Origin: Euborellia annulipes
Lineage: Eukaryota; Arthropoda; Insecta; Dermaptera; Anisolabididae
Assembly: GCA_023213315.1 (NCBI GenBank)
Contig: JAKCPI010001598.1
Coordinates: 1-64,000, forward strand
DNA: 64,000 bases
Direction: 5' to 3'
Below are positions 21,046 to 31,829 of the stretch, piece by piece. The position numbers were made by a program, and so were the translations under genes. Position 1 is the stretch's first letter; each line of letters opens with the position of its first letter. The notes under the pieces were generated by a model. That model was given only the letters and a program-made list of their open reading frames with translations, did no database searches and had not been told where the DNA came from.

Positions 21046-21598
21046 TCTTCAAGTTTAGGCCAGGAACATCGCCTTCGCGTTGAGGTTGACGGATCTTCTG
21101 CAATACTCTCAAGCACGCGCTCAACAGCGCAGCTTCACTAGTAGCCGTTCAGGGTCTACCTGTTCCTGGACTGAACCCAAGGGCGGGTCCAGAGGGGTTT
21201 CTTGGTGGGATAATCTGGTGTGACAGGTCGCGTAACACACAATTTTTTCTTTAGGTAATTTAAAAGTGCATTCTGTACTTGTTTACCAGAATATAGAATA
21301 TATATATATATATAAATCAAATTTTTAAGTTTTAATTTTTAAAATTGTATTTCAAAAAAAATATTTTTCTCAAATCTCGGGGAGAGGGGTAATTATCCCC
21401 CCCCCCCCCGCCCTTCTTGTATCTGCCCTTGACTGAACCATGTTCTTCAAATCGACTAATCAACCGACTTATCATTGATTCACTTGGAGAATCTCTGACT
21501 CCATAATGACGATGATAGGCTCGTTGTGTCAAGATAATTGACATTTGATAATAAAATTTCACAATTTGTGTTGTTTGTTCAGTTGTGTATTTATCCAT
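21046..21598 (-). pseudogene. mariner-like transposase fragment split by a MITE
   Basis: ATG at 21598 opens MDKYTTEQTTQIVKFYYQ and runs through HYGVRDSPSESMISRLISRF and EEHGSV. There a 254-bp hAT MITE (21178-21431) interrupts it; beyond the MITE the frame continues with a Gly-Arg-Pro and ATSEAAL region, the second helix-turn-helix, with shifts and stops. The DDE catalytic domain is missing. Together with the fragment at 20890 it forms an inverted pair. Confidence 0.65.
21178..21431. mobile_element. hAT-like MITE, 8-bp target duplication
   Basis: Ends CAAGGGCGGGTCCAGA and TCTTGTATCTGCCCTTG are inverted repeats. ACTGAACC is repeated exactly at 21170-21177 and 21432-21439. Interior has a C-run (about 21400-21412). 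A related element lies at 36053-36314. Confidence 0.9.
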
Positions 21599-21907
21599 AA
21601 TTAATTTCCAAGAAGTCCTTTATAAGAATCTGAAAAGAAAGTTAAAACAAATCAATAGCAAAAAAATAATTACAACTTTTAACCCCTTGGTGACTTTTGA
21701 CTCATCTGTATATTTAAATAAAGAAATTATAAGTATAAAATTTTAAATCTTTATTGAAATGAGATATGAAGAGCACACGGAAAAAACATTTTTGTTTGTA
21801 TTTTTTAACGTTATCAGGTGGGAAAACCGGAGTACTTTATGTGCTAGTTTCATGCTTTTGAAAAACGTGATAGGTCCAATAATATTCACCCTTTAAGAAA
21901 CACCGTA

Positions 21908-22117
21908 CAGTGAGGGACAATACAAAGTCCCACCCATGCGTTTTCTACTTGTGATTATTTCATTGTTTTTAAAAAAAATATTAAATATTTTTTAATGGAA
22001 ACTTTTATGGGCCAAACCTAGAAAATTCCAATAAAGATTTTCATTTTCTTTTATAAAAACAATGAAAGAATCACAAGTAGAAAACGCATGGGTGGGACTT
22101 AATATTGTCCCTCACTG
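21908..22117. mobile_element. complete Tc1/mariner MITE, 210 bp, TA duplication
   Basis: CAGTGAGGGACAATACAAAG at the left and CTTAATATTGTCCCTCACTG at the right, flanked by TA on both sides. Arms extend through CCCACCCATGCGTTTTCTAC and TGTGATTATTTCATTG, so most of the element is one hairpin. Confidence 0.92.
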
Positions 22118-22228
22118 TACAATGGAATAACATAATGTAAACAAACTTAAAAAAAAATAGTGAAAAATTGCAAAAAATTAACTTAACATGTTTTTCCCTT
22201 GGGCTCTTCATATGCAAATAATAAATAC

Positions 22229-22390
22229 CTTTCAATGGCAGATAGAAGAGATTTGTGTGTGTGATGTCTTATTCATACAAATATCAACGGAAAAGAAGGG
22301 AAATTAAACACTTTGAGGAGATTGCAGCTTAACCAATGAATGCTTGCTCGTTTTCATCTCTCAGTTCACAATTTAAAAAATTATTCTCAC
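22229..22390 (-). other. exon-like segment Q, second copy, 162 bp
   Basis: Minus strand: acceptor TTATTTTATTTTGCAG, start GTGAGAATAATTTTTTAAA, end CCATTGAAAG before donor GTATTTATTATTTGC. Paralogous to 19910-20102 with an internal deletion. Stops in all frames. Confidence 0.45.
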
Positions 22391-22467
22391 CTGCAAAATA
22401 AAATAATTTTATCATTCTTATTGATTTTAAATTAAATATATTTAGTATTATTTATATACCTATATAC

Positions 22468-22548
22468 TTATATTTTTCCTCGGATGAAAATGATGAGACA
22501 TTTGTTTATTTGTATTTTCTCCTCAGATCTCTTTTCATTTCTTATGTC
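22468..22548 (-). other. exon-like segment P, decayed copy
   Basis: Minus-strand acceptor TATTTATTTGTTTCAG precedes GACATAAGAAATG; the 3' part (GGAAAAATATAAGTATAT) matches the donor side of 18104-18248 but the GT donor is lost. Confidence 0.3.
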
Positions 22549-22699
22549 CTGAAACAAATAAATATTTATTATTTCTTTTCCTATTCTATTATGAGAGAAG
22601 TATTTTAAATATTCAATATGCATTATGCTAGTTAGCAATTTCTCCTTTAGATCGAGAAATAGCCAAAAAGACAGGGAGGACATTGGATGGCCGTCATTC

Positions 22700-23120
22700 T
22701 TAACCAGTGATTACCCTCCTATCAATGAGAATTTTTGATCTACTCAGCGCAAATTTACAACTCAATTAGTAAAATCATAAGCCAGAATTATATATATAAT
22801 GATAATAATAATTAAAATAAAAATTAGAATCCAGAAAAAAAATTGAAAGTTCACTTATATGATAAAAAAGAAAATATTGCATGGTACAGGAGTCAAAAAA
22901 TCTGACATTCAATCGATTTTTATTATTTTTTTAATTAAGGAGCATCATTAATAATCAGTTTTCAAAAATAAGCTGGTAATTTATGAAGAGATACAAACAG
23001 CTAGGCCAAAACGTTAGCTGATACTTTAAAATAAAAATAATATTACATTTGATAGGAAAATTTTGTCAATTTTTGATTCCTGAACCATATAATAATTATC
23101 TCTGAATTTTTTGAATCGTA
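22700..23120. other. unannotated AT-rich stretch
   Basis: No recognised feature. Confidence 0.5.
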
Positions 23121-23149
23121 ATTTATTAATATTAATATACCGTATAGAC

Positions 23150-23385
23150 ACAATTCGCTCAGGGGCCCACATCTTGTGGGTAGGTGGATGGCGATCACGA
23201 GCTACCCGAGCTGGGACAGGCAGTTCTGTTCTTTATATGTTTCTTCCTTCTATTTTCAACAAGCGTCAGACCGTGCGACGGGCCGGCTTGTTCTATCCTT
23301 CCCGATCGCAAAAACACATGATAGGGGCGATTGAAGAGAAAGAGTCTGCCGACCCCGCATCGCGGGAATAAGGCGAGGATAGAAG
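23150..23385. other. GC-rich insert of unknown type
   Basis: A 235-bp GC-rich patch in AT-rich sequence, between ACACAATTCG and CGACACAATATA. CGCGGGAATAAGGCGAGGA near its end recurs at 33646-33667, so it is a dispersed repeat. An LTR is possible but no TG..CA borders were established. Confidence 0.4.
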
Positions 23386-23574
23386 AATAAGAATATATCG
23401 ACACAATATATACTGTATATATATGTTCTGGAAGACTTCCACGAGAGGATGTATATGAAGATAAATTTTCTCGAGTTGAGCCGCGTTGAGATTAGCTCGA
23501 TGTTTCGGCTTCCCTTATGTCCCATTAGGAACTAACGGTGGTGTTTTGCAGTCTTGCTGGTCACCAAGTATGGT

Positions 23575-23692
23575 TCAAACCTAAAAAATTTTCAATCAAG
23601 ATTTTAATTTTATTTTATAAAGACAATGAAATAATCACAAGTAGAAAACGCAGGGGTGGAACTTAATATTGACCCTCACTGCAATAGGTGAT
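23575..23692. mobile_element. Tc1/mariner MITE, right half
   Basis: AATGAAATAATCACAAGTAG, then CCTCACTGCA at the right end; the left half is missing. It lies at the donor end of the adjacent exon-like segment. Confidence 0.75.
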
Positions 23693-23890
23693 CTGGATCG
23701 AGTTTGGGATCTCAAGCTGTTTATTATGCTCCTGATGGGAGATGTTATCTGACTGTAGCTAGAAAACAACACGCAGCCACCATTATTTCCATATCCAACC
23801 ACTCTTTATAAATGGTTCCAAAAGGAGAGCCGAAACCACCTGAACAACCAACGCGACTCAACCAGAGAAAATTTATCATATATATATATT
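23693..23890 (-). other. exon-like segment type 2, diverged copy
   Basis: Homologous to 26550-26674 and 6431-6639 (CTCGATCCAGAT / CTCGACCCAGAT; GAACCATTTATAAAG / GAAGCAATTAGAGG). It keeps the internal TGGATATGGAAATAATGGTG part lost from the 26-kb copy. The donor side is replaced by the MITE. Confidence 0.4.
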
Positions 23891-23923
23891 TATAAAATCA
23901 AGAAAATTTAATAGCAAACTCAC

Positions 23924-23993
23924 CATAAAAATCGGTATTTGTGGGCATAAAGTGTGAGCTGAATGAAAGACCACGACGATTTTCGTTGGATTC
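23924..23993 (-). other. exon-like segment type 1, second copy
   Basis: Minus strand: acceptor TTCTTTTATTTTCAG, 70 bp, donor ATG|GTGAGTTTGC. In the frame shared with the 26-kb copy it reads RRGLSFSSHFMPTNTDF; that copy has RRRLSFRATQHFMPINTDF. The two differ in length by 4 bp. Confidence 0.5.
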
Positions 23994-24059
23994 CTGAAAA
24001 TAAAAGAAATGAAGAAAATAAATAATTCAAAGCAAATCCGATCTCTATAAGATATATAT

Positions 24060-25272
24060 GGGTGATTCTACGCTATTTGAATTTTATTGGTCAGTGGAAA
24101 AAATATATGTTAAAATAATTATATTATTGATACTGTATTCTTAAATAATAAAGAATATCGTGTTTTATTGGGGCCATTTAGTCAATTCACGATAACTGTT
24201 TCATTTTAGGAATTAATAGTTGAAAATAGTCATAAATGTATAGTATTCTGGGTGTCCCATTTCTAGTTTTTTTACTAGTTTTGTTCGACGCTCATTTATT
24301 TAATAACTTGACATAATATTTTTTACCATAATTATAAACATAAATAAACCCCAAAACATAATTAATGAAAATAGATTATAAAAGTATTTGTTATTATAAA
24401 AAAAAATACTTGTTTTCACGTGACCTAAAAATGATGTCATCTATTCAGGAAAAATTAAAAGATAAAAATTTATCATAAAAACTGCCAAAGGATAACAATG
24501 GCCATGAATAACAGGCGTAGTACAGTCTGAAGTAAGAAGCAAGCTAACGGCGTTGAGCATAATTCAAATAATATAGCTTTAGTTATTGTTGAATTGTCAT
24601 AAAATGTGTTTGGGCCAGTCGATGCAATATTTCTTCTGGTAAATAAATCTCTTTATATTTTATCGTTACCTAACTCTACATTTGTACAATGCAATGTTTA
24701 TTGCATGTAAATGTCATGAATTACGTCGAAACTTTGGCAAGAAGGACGCGTATTGTTTTTTTTTAACGTAATGTGTGGTTTTGTCACTAGTTTGGCGTCA
24801 TTATTCAGGCAAATTCAAGGGTTCGCATCCCGTCTAATGCGACAAAATTTATTTCAATTGGATTTAGCTATCAATCCAATTGAAATAAATAGATACGGGA
24901 TCTAAATGGCCTTCGATGCCAAAAAATGGAATAAAAAAAAACTCTGTCAGGGAAAATACCCGCCCACGGGTAGGGACGAAATTTTGTTTCCTTAATATCT
25001 TATAGCTATAATATGTATGTTTTTTTAATATTAATTCAGCTATCATTACAAATAGTTAATTGTCTGTCCATTCCCTAGCTTAATTTTCACAATTCTGCCA
25101 ATAGTGTCATTCTTCAGGTAACATATTTCTTCTGGTGCTAATAAAACTCAAAAAAATTAAAATATCTCCTGGCCTTTATCATTACAGATACGAAAATAAT
25201 GTCAACTAAGGAAATCAAGAATATTAAATTGATTGGTTGGACACAAAAAATTCAAATAGCGTAGAATCACCC
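24060..25272. mobile_element. TIR element, 1213 bp, TATA target
   Basis: Ends GGGTGATTCTACGCTATTTG and CAAATAGCGTAGAATCACCC (complement of each other apart from the interior edge), flanked by ATATAT on both sides. It carries a SINE family 2 copy (24795-24930). No transposase frame was recognised. Confidence 0.85.
24800..24930 (+). mobile_element. SINE family 2 copy, partial
   Basis: B-box-like GGGTTCGCATCCC, then ATTTATTTCAATTGG / CCAATTGAAATAAAT hairpin and ATGGCCTTCGATGCC. The A box is degraded. Confidence 0.65.
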
Positions 25273-25345
25273 ATATATATATATATATATATTATTAATA
25301 AAAAATAATTTTTTTGAAGAAATAACAAAATTTGGCTTTTTTTAT

Positions 25346-25550
25346 TGATAGCATTCTCCATGCGGTTTTTCGTTGTGATTATTTCATTGTTTTTTTTTAT
25401 TAAAAAAAAAAAACAAATCACAAAAAAAATATGAAATTCAAACTTTTCTATTAAACTTACAAGAGAAATCCAATTAAGATTTCGATCTACTTTAATAAAA
25501 TCAATGAAATTAGCACATGAGAAAACGCATGGAGTGTTTTAATATTGATC
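25346..25550. mobile_element. Tc1/mariner-type MITE, diverged
   Basis: CTCCATGCGGTTTTTCG and GAAAACGCATGGAG form the inner arms, with TTGTGATTATTTCATTG. It is the counterpart of the copy at 5385-5570, in inverted orientation. Confidence 0.65.
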
Positions 25551-25941
25551 AATGTATATTAAATAGTTTTTGATTTTTTTTTAAATAATTATTAATAAAA
25601 CAAAATTAATTCCTTAATCTTTGATCTTTAAACATGACTTTAGCCAAAATGACAGCTAGGTCGAGAATATTCCCGACGAAATCGAGAAACCCCCACGGAA
25701 AATGAGCCTCCTTTCCCTGTCACTTTGATTATGTTTAAGGAAAATGAAAAAATAATATTGAAATTAAATATAAAATGTGAAATATATCTAATCAAGTCAG
25801 TTCGATGACAAACGAGTCTTAAAAAAATGTTAAAGTTTGTTATTTCTTTATTTCTGGACCATATAGACATAAGAGCTGTCAGTATTATTTGAATAATTAA
25901 TATATATATATGAAAAAATAAAATGAGGTCAGAAAACTCAC

Positions 25942-26018
25942 CAGAAAACAGAGAATGCATGCAAGTTGAGTTGGTTTGAGTTGAATGAAGAACGTCAAAT
26001 TTTATTCTGGATCGCCTT
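25942..26018 (-). other. exon-like segment type 3, 77 bp
   Basis: Minus strand: acceptor TTTCTCTTATTCTAG, donor TTTTCTG|GTGAGTTTTC. Open frame RRSRIKFDVLHSTQTNSTC. Same borders as 4891-4967. Confidence 0.5.
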
Positions 26019-26549
26019 CTAGAATAAGAGAAACCAAAATTAAATAATAAATACGTTGAAGTGTAAATGCAAAGTTATATAAATGACAGGGAAAAGAAAA
26101 CACAATTAATCTGACTCTTGATTTTAATTACAAGCATGCCAGCAAGTAAAGAAATTAGGGAATGGGTTTAATTATCTAATTATTAAAAAATAATAAATAA
26201 TTTGAATATTTACATGAATATGAAATGATTAGAATTAATAATAAAGTGATTCAAAAAATGAGAATTGACAGAGAGCAAAGGTTAGCTTTTTGAATGACGA
26301 ATTTGGAAATTTACTATTATTTTAAATAATGTAATTATTGAAAATATTAATTTTAAACAAATTCAATAATCATTTAAATGAATTAATTAATTTTTTGAAT
26401 AATAACTTATTAATATATATATATTAAAAGCTGGCCAAATGGACACTTGTCTAAGGCCATTCAAAATGAAAATGAATGAATGAATATATATATATATATG
26501 AAGTCTTTTAGAATATACATACGATTAGATAATTTAAAGAAAAACTCAC

Positions 26550-26674
26550 CAGAAAATTTGTAGGCAGTGTTTGTTGATGTACTAGTTAATCTGGGTCGAG
26601 TTCGGAATCTCAAGCTGCCTCTAATTGCTTCAAAATGAGAGTCGAAACTTCGAGTAAACTTAACAACCAAAGGA
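26550..26674 (-). other. exon-like segment type 2, 125 bp
   Basis: Minus strand: weak acceptor TATCTCGGGTTTAG, donor TTTTCTG|GTGAGTTTTT. Open throughout in one frame (VKFTRSFDSHFEAIRGSLRF ...). That frame is not in phase with the type 1 segment if the two are simply spliced. Confidence 0.45.
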
Positions 26675-26739
26675 CTAAACCCGAGATAATTGATATTATA
26701 TATATACCCGGTATATATAATATTTAATAGCAAACTCAC

Positions 26740-26813
26740 TGGAAAATCGGTATTTATAGGCATAAAGTGTTGAGTTGCCCTGAATGAAAGACGACGACGA
26801 TCATGATGGAATT
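26740..26813 (-). other. exon-like segment type 1, 74 bp
   Basis: Minus strand: acceptor TTCTTTTATTTTCAG, donor TTTTCCA|GTGAGTTTGC. Frame FHHDRRRLSFRATQHFMP is open to the donor. Function not recognised. Confidence 0.5.
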
Positions 26814-26960
26814 CTGAAAATAAAAGAAGAAAAATTATTATTAGAAAATAAGTAATTCAATGCAAATCCATTTCCTATAAGATGTGAAATATACACCCTG
26901 TATATAGGCCTATACTCTATATTAATAAACATTATGATATTTTTAAAATGATAAAATGAT

Positions 26961-27650
26961 CAAATGTGGTCAATGTATGTAAATAGTTTTTTTTTTATAA
27001 TAATTATTATTAAAACAAAATTCTTTCCTTAATCTTTGATCTTTAAATCTAATCAAGACAGTTCGATGACAAGCGAATCTTAAAAAAATGATAGTTAAAT
27101 TTTGTTATTTCTTTATTCTTGAACCATATAGACACATAAGAGCTGTCAGTATTATTTGAATAATTAATATATATACATGAAAAAATAAAATGAGGACAGA
27201 AAACTCACCAGAAAACAGAGAAGTTGCAAGTGCAAGTTGAGTCGAATGAAGAACGTCAAATTTTATTCTGGATCGCCTTCTAGAATGAGAGAAACCAAAA
27301 TTAAATAATAAATACGTTGAAGTGTAAATGCAGAGTTATATAAATGACAGGGAAGAGAAAACACAAATAATCTGACTCTTGATTTTAATTACAAGCATGC
27401 CAGCAAGTAAAGAAATTAGGGAATGGGTTTAATTATCTAATTATTTAAAAAATATTAAATAATTTGAATATTTACATGAATATGAAATGATTAGAATTAA
27501 TAATAAACTGATTCAAAAAATGAGAATTGACAGAGAGCAAAGGTTAACTTTTTGAATGACGAATTTGGAAATTTACTATTATTTTAAATAATGAATTTAT
27601 TGAAAATATTAATTTCAAACAAATTCGAAAATCATTTAGATGAATTACTT
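26961..27650 (-). repeat. exon-cassette unit C, tandem partial copy
   Basis: A direct repeat of about 25590-26350 with an internal deletion; both include the type 3 segment and the CATGCCAGCAAGTAAAG spacer. It carries an empty site for fold-back 1 near 27599. Confidence 0.8.
27210..27279 (-). other. exon-like segment type 3, tandem copy
   Basis: Same acceptor (TCTCATTCTAG) and donor (TTTTCTG|GTGAG) as 25942-26018; slightly shorter inside. Frame RRSRIKFDVLHSTQLALA stays open. Confidence 0.5.
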
Positions 27651-27654
27651 GCCT

Positions 27655-28120
27655 TAAAAAGAAATATTAGAAGCAATCGGGAAATGATGAAATGAGAACA
27701 GATCGCACACGTGTTGACAGGCTGATAGACAGGCAAAGTCAGAGATGAGATAAAGAGACGAGGCATTCAAAGCAGAGCCATGGAAGATTATTATTAGACG
27801 AGCTGCTTTTTTAAAATCTCATCTATCAAACAAAATGTAATATAAATAAAATTAATAATTAAATATTATTTACTTTATGAAATATTATTTTAATAAAATC
27901 TCTTAAGTTAGAATTAATTAAAAAATTGTTATGTTCAATAAAGAAAAAAAAATTCCTTATTTTCAAATAATCATTTTGAATTTCATTTTGAAAAAAATAA
28001 TAAAATTAATTTTCTATTTAAAAATTAATAATTATATTTAAAATAATATACACCTAAATAATTATTATTTATGACATATTATAACATTGTATATTTGGAA
28101 TCCGATCCCGCGTCCCGCAG
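27655..28120. other. unannotated AT-rich stretch
   Basis: Nothing recognised; nearly pure A/T from 27830 to 28090. Confidence 0.5.
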
Positions 28121-28124
28121 CCAC

Positions 28125-28731
28125 AACTACTAGGGTCGGCACCCGGGCTTGGTGTAGTTGGTAGCTTGCCTACCTGCTCATGGACGTACCCAGCGAGGGG
28201 CAGAGGGGGGCAGCTGCCCCCCCTCCCCCTAGAAGCAACAAAAAAAAATTAAATGTTTATAAAGTGATGAAACGAAACAAAATTGGTTGATGGCGACGGG
28301 GAATGATTCTTTTTGTAAGGACTCGAGGGTTTTTAGGCCTTTAATTCGAAGGCTTTACCCCTCTATATAAAAAATAGCTATGTCACAATCTGGACGACCA
28401 TGATCGCCCCCTGGACGACCATGATCTGACCATGCCCCCCCCTAGTTTTGATCCTGGGTACGCCCATGTACCTGCTATACCGAACTCGGGATGGGTTCGG
28501 GCCCCAGGGAGTCCGATGATATTATTTAAGTCTTTTGGATACCAAATGGCTTAAATAGAAATGCCTGCACCTCTAATAGATATTATCTCATATATAATGG
28601 TTATCGTAGTCTTATATGGCCTAAGTTGCCGAAAAGAGTGTATGAATGTGTGTGTGAGTGTGAGTGTGAATAAGAAAAAAGCGTGAATGTTTAAAAAAAA
28701 ATAAATAAAATAAACTAAACTACTAGGGTCG
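28125..28731 (+). mobile_element. SINE family 1, full length, 14-bp target duplication
   Basis: AACTACTAGGGTCG is repeated exactly at 28125-28138 and 28718-28731. Between them: GGCTTGGTGTAGTTGGTAGC (A-box region), GGGTTCGGGCCCC (B box), the palindrome TTTGGATACCAAATGGC, GTTGCCGAAAAGAG, (GTGT)n and an A-rich tail. The tRNA-like head is interrupted by a hAT MITE (28179-28468), which accounts for the unusual length. Confidence 0.92.
28179..28468. mobile_element. hAT-like MITE nested in the SINE
   Basis: Ends CATGGACGTACCCAG and CTGGGTACGCCCATG are inverted repeats; TACCTGCT is duplicated exactly at 28171-28178 and 28469-28476. Interior has GGGGGGCAGCTGCCCCCC. Confidence 0.93.
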
Positions 28732-28797
28732 CATTAAGGAAAACTTGCACACAGGGGTTGCCAAGATTATAATTTTCGCCCCCCTACCAAAAAAAAA

Positions 28798-29168
28798 TTA
28801 TATGTGACAGTCCAAAAGAAAAGGTACCAAATCTTCACCGGAGTCAAGATTGAGTTTTTATGCTTTCTGGACAGAACACATCCTGCTGAGCAAGCGGGAA
28901 TTAGAGAATATTTTTATCATTTTTTGTTTGGAAGATATGAATTTTTAAAATTTTGGTTATGAAAAATATAGTTTTGAGAAAAATGAGATTAAAGTCTTGT
29001 TTTTTCAAATTTTGTATATAAAATACATCGATTCTGATCGATCAAATATTTCATCATATGAGATGAAGAAATAGAGATCCAGAATCAGTAATAAAAAAAA
29101 AAATCGATTTTTTTGAACTATTAAACCTAGTGAAGATTTGGTTCCTTTTCATGTAGACGGTCACATAT
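28798..29168. mobile_element. MITE with about 45-bp terminal repeats
   Basis: TATGTGACAGTCCAAAAGAA at the left pairs with TTCATGTAGACGGTCACATA at the right, continuing through GGTACCAAATCTTCAC / GTGAAGATTTGGTTCC. TA-rich flanks. No coding frame. Confidence 0.8.
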
Positions 29169-29204
29169 ATTTTTATATATTTATGCCGCTGGCAAACTCA
29201 ACTC

Positions 29205-29465
29205 AAAAGATTGTAAAGGATAAAATCGGGAATGTGGTATGGATAGAGAGAAGAGGTGGAGAGGTGTGATAGAGGGAGGTCGAGGTCGGGCCGAGGAGAT
29301 TAAGAGATGGGTCGAAGGTCGAGGGGGTCGGAGGGATAAATATCATATGAAGAGAGGGTGAAGATGAAAAGAGAATCAATAAAGTCGAGGAGAAGGAAGA
29401 AGAAGATGCCGCCCTTAAATTCTGGCGCCCTTGGTCCAATTCTAACCCCCCCCCCCCCCCCGCCC
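29205..29465. repeat. purine-rich tract ending in a C run
   Basis: 29215-29410 is almost all purines on the plus strand (GAGGTGGAGAGG, GAGGAGAAGGAAGAAGAAG), followed by a run of about 17 C. The long minus-strand frames through it look like low-complexity artefacts. Confidence 0.7.
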
Positions 29466-29504
29466 ATAGAGAGCACAATCATTATTATGAATAAAACAAT
29501 TCTT

Positions 29505-29770
29505 TTACTTTCTCTGACCTAAGTATATATGTAAAATATATAGGCCTTTAGAGAGAAAGTATTAGATTCATGTCAAAAATTCGATGTCGAGATTTTGATG
29601 GATATACACGTTTTGAGGTCCCCTGAATCCAAAAAAGTGATTTTCGCGACATGGTCTGTCTTTGTGTGTATTGTGTGTCTGTGAACAAAATATCTCAAGA
29701 ACGAAAAGAGCTATGAGGTTGAAATTTTACATTTAAATAAGCTACCCCTCTGGGACGTGACACCTAGTAT
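29505..29770 (+). mobile_element. family L copy, 5' part
   Basis: TACTTTCTCTGACC, ATTCATGTCAAAAATTCGAT, AGGTCCCCTGAATCC, ATCTCAAGAACGAAAAGAGC and GGGACGTGACACC in the usual order. Confidence 0.85.
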
Positions 29771-30610
29771 ATATTTAAGTCACTCGATTATGAGACCACC
29801 CGAGTTTATTTTGCTGTATGGATCTTTTATCTTTATTATAAATAAATAAATAATAATTTCATTTCGGATTTAATGATTACATAAAAAGGAGAATCAAAAA
29901 GAGATGTCAAATCGACGTGGAAAGCAAATATCGCCCTTTTTGTCGTCCACACCCTCCATCAAAATAAAGACCAGATGGACGAGAGGTTTTCAAATAAAAG
30001 AATAATAAAGATTTTTCTTTTTTATAATTTGACAGGCAAAATTTTTTTTTCTTGAATCTATTAATTCGATCTTCAAATGGGATTAGGGTCAGAGTTAGTC
30101 TGGATAATAAAAAAAATATGATAATCATATAAATCTTGGCCAAACAAAAAATGTCAGAAAAAAATAAAAATTTTTTAAAAAATAATAACTCTTAATAAAT
30201 GAAACTTCGATAATCGAATTTCTACTATACTAGAATTGTATTAAAACCATTAACTCCGGATAGTGTGTTGATAGGGAATTTAATAGAATTTTTTCTAAAA
30301 AATTTTGTAATTTCTCCCACCACTAAACGTGCGCCTTCCCTCGGTTGTGATGCATCGCGTCACAAGACAAATTGTTGCCTACTCCCCAGGCGCTCAGGCA
30401 AACATGTCATATAACTGGATTTTTACTTTTATTAATTAAAATAGGCGAATTAATAAATATTCAGTTAAATTATTTTCATTATTACTTCATGTCCAAGACA
30501 TGAATATATAATTCTTTAATTATCAAGCAAATCACATTCAGAGATAATTTTACATATTTTTCAAATCCCTCAGGATTTTTCTACTATATTTTTACTTTCT
30601 CGAATACATA
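29771..30610. other. unannotated AT-rich stretch
   Basis: No exon, RNA gene or element border recognised. Confidence 0.5.
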
Positions 30611-31427
30611 TATATATATATACACGTTTTGAGGTCCCTGGATTCAAAAAAGTAGATCCCGCAAATTTTTCTGTTCTGCTTGTAACGATTTTATTTATAT
30701 TTAAGTTAGGTACTGGCCTGGACAGCTTTTGAAGAAAATCGGCCCAAAAGTACTAGTACTTTTTCAATTTTTTTTTCCAAATTTCTCAAAATTTACTCCA
30801 ACGATTTTGATTAAAAATCATAAATCAACTATTTTTTACTTTCTCTTACCTATGTATATATGTAATATATATATAGAGAGAAAGTATTGGATTCATGTCA
30901 AAAATTCGATGTCGAGATTTTGATGGATCTTCACGTTTTGAGGTCCCCTGAATCCAAAAAAAGTGGTTTTCGCGACATGGTCTGTCTGTGGGTGGGTGGG
31001 TGGGTGGGTGGGTGTGTGGGGTGTGTGTTCAATTTTAAGCATGAAGGAATTGAGCTATGAGGTTGAAATTTTATATTTAAGTTAAACACCCCCCGGGACC
31101 GGAAAAATAAGCTTTTAATCAATATCGGCCAAAGAGTACTAGTACTTTACTGATGTACTTTTTCAGTTTTTTTCGATTTTCTCAAAATTTGCTCCAACGA
31201 TTTTTTTTTAAATTCAAAAATCAATTATTTTTTAGATGCTCTTTAAAATGTATATTCTCATTTTGCGATTGAAATCTTCTGAAGACCACTTTACTCTTGT
31301 ATTTCATAGGGAAGGATAGGAGAAATGGTTGCCATGGTAACAAAATATAAATATTTCCCCATACTTAAAAATTTTACATCTGAATTCATATGTTCCGTAC
31401 TGTCGGGAACTAAATATATGTCGACAC

Positions 31428-31520
31428 AAAAAATCTGGTGTGACAAGCACAGAACAAAACTTTCGATTACCGAAGGTAAGAGAAAGTTGTGTGCTGTGCG
31501 CCAGTCACACCAGATTTTTT
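31428..31520. repeat. family L terminal hairpin
   Basis: AAAAAATCTGGTGTGAC pairs with GTCACACCAGATTTTTT; inner arms AACTTTCGATTACC / GGTAAGAGAAAGTTGTG. Similar hairpins: 34741-34834, 35102-35249, 43561-43652, 59955-60033, 62673-62765. Confidence 0.9.
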
Positions 31521-31829
31521 TATGTCATTTAAAAAGTATATCAGTAAAATTTTACGTGAAAATGATTTGAAGTACACTTTACTGATGTAATTCATTTTCC
31601 GGCTCTTCCTTTCATAGAGCCAATGTTAAATCCCTATAGGGATTTGTATGTTAATTTCGATTCAAAAGGGGGTCGTCTCCTTTCGAACTTTTTACACATT
31701 AAAAAAAATTTTTTCCAATTCTTATGAAATTTTGTATTTATTTAGGATTCTCTATCGTGTATAAAATATCCAAAGATGAGATTAAAATTTTGATAAATAA
31801 CCATTGTTTATTTTAAGCAGTCAACACTT

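Larger units (their letters stand above)
25560..26960 (-). repeat. exon-cassette unit B (inverted paralogue of 4.3-6.6 kb)
   Basis: Most of this stretch is the reverse complement of 4280-5380 and 6190-6660: for example AGTCAAGATTAAATAATAA-type intronic sequence, CATGCTTGTAATTAAAATC and the TAGGCCTATA patch near 26905. It contains exon-like types 1, 2 and 3. Order on the minus strand is type 1, type 2, spacer, type 3, MITE. Confidence 0.8.

Noticed and set aside
21178..21431. Intron within the transposase
   Set aside because: It lacks GT-AG borders and has inverted terminal repeats with an exact 8-bp duplication, so it is a MITE insertion.
29203..29482. Long minus-strand frames rich in Ser, Pro and Gly
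   Set aside because: They run through a purine-rich tract and a poly-C run; composition explains the absence of stops.
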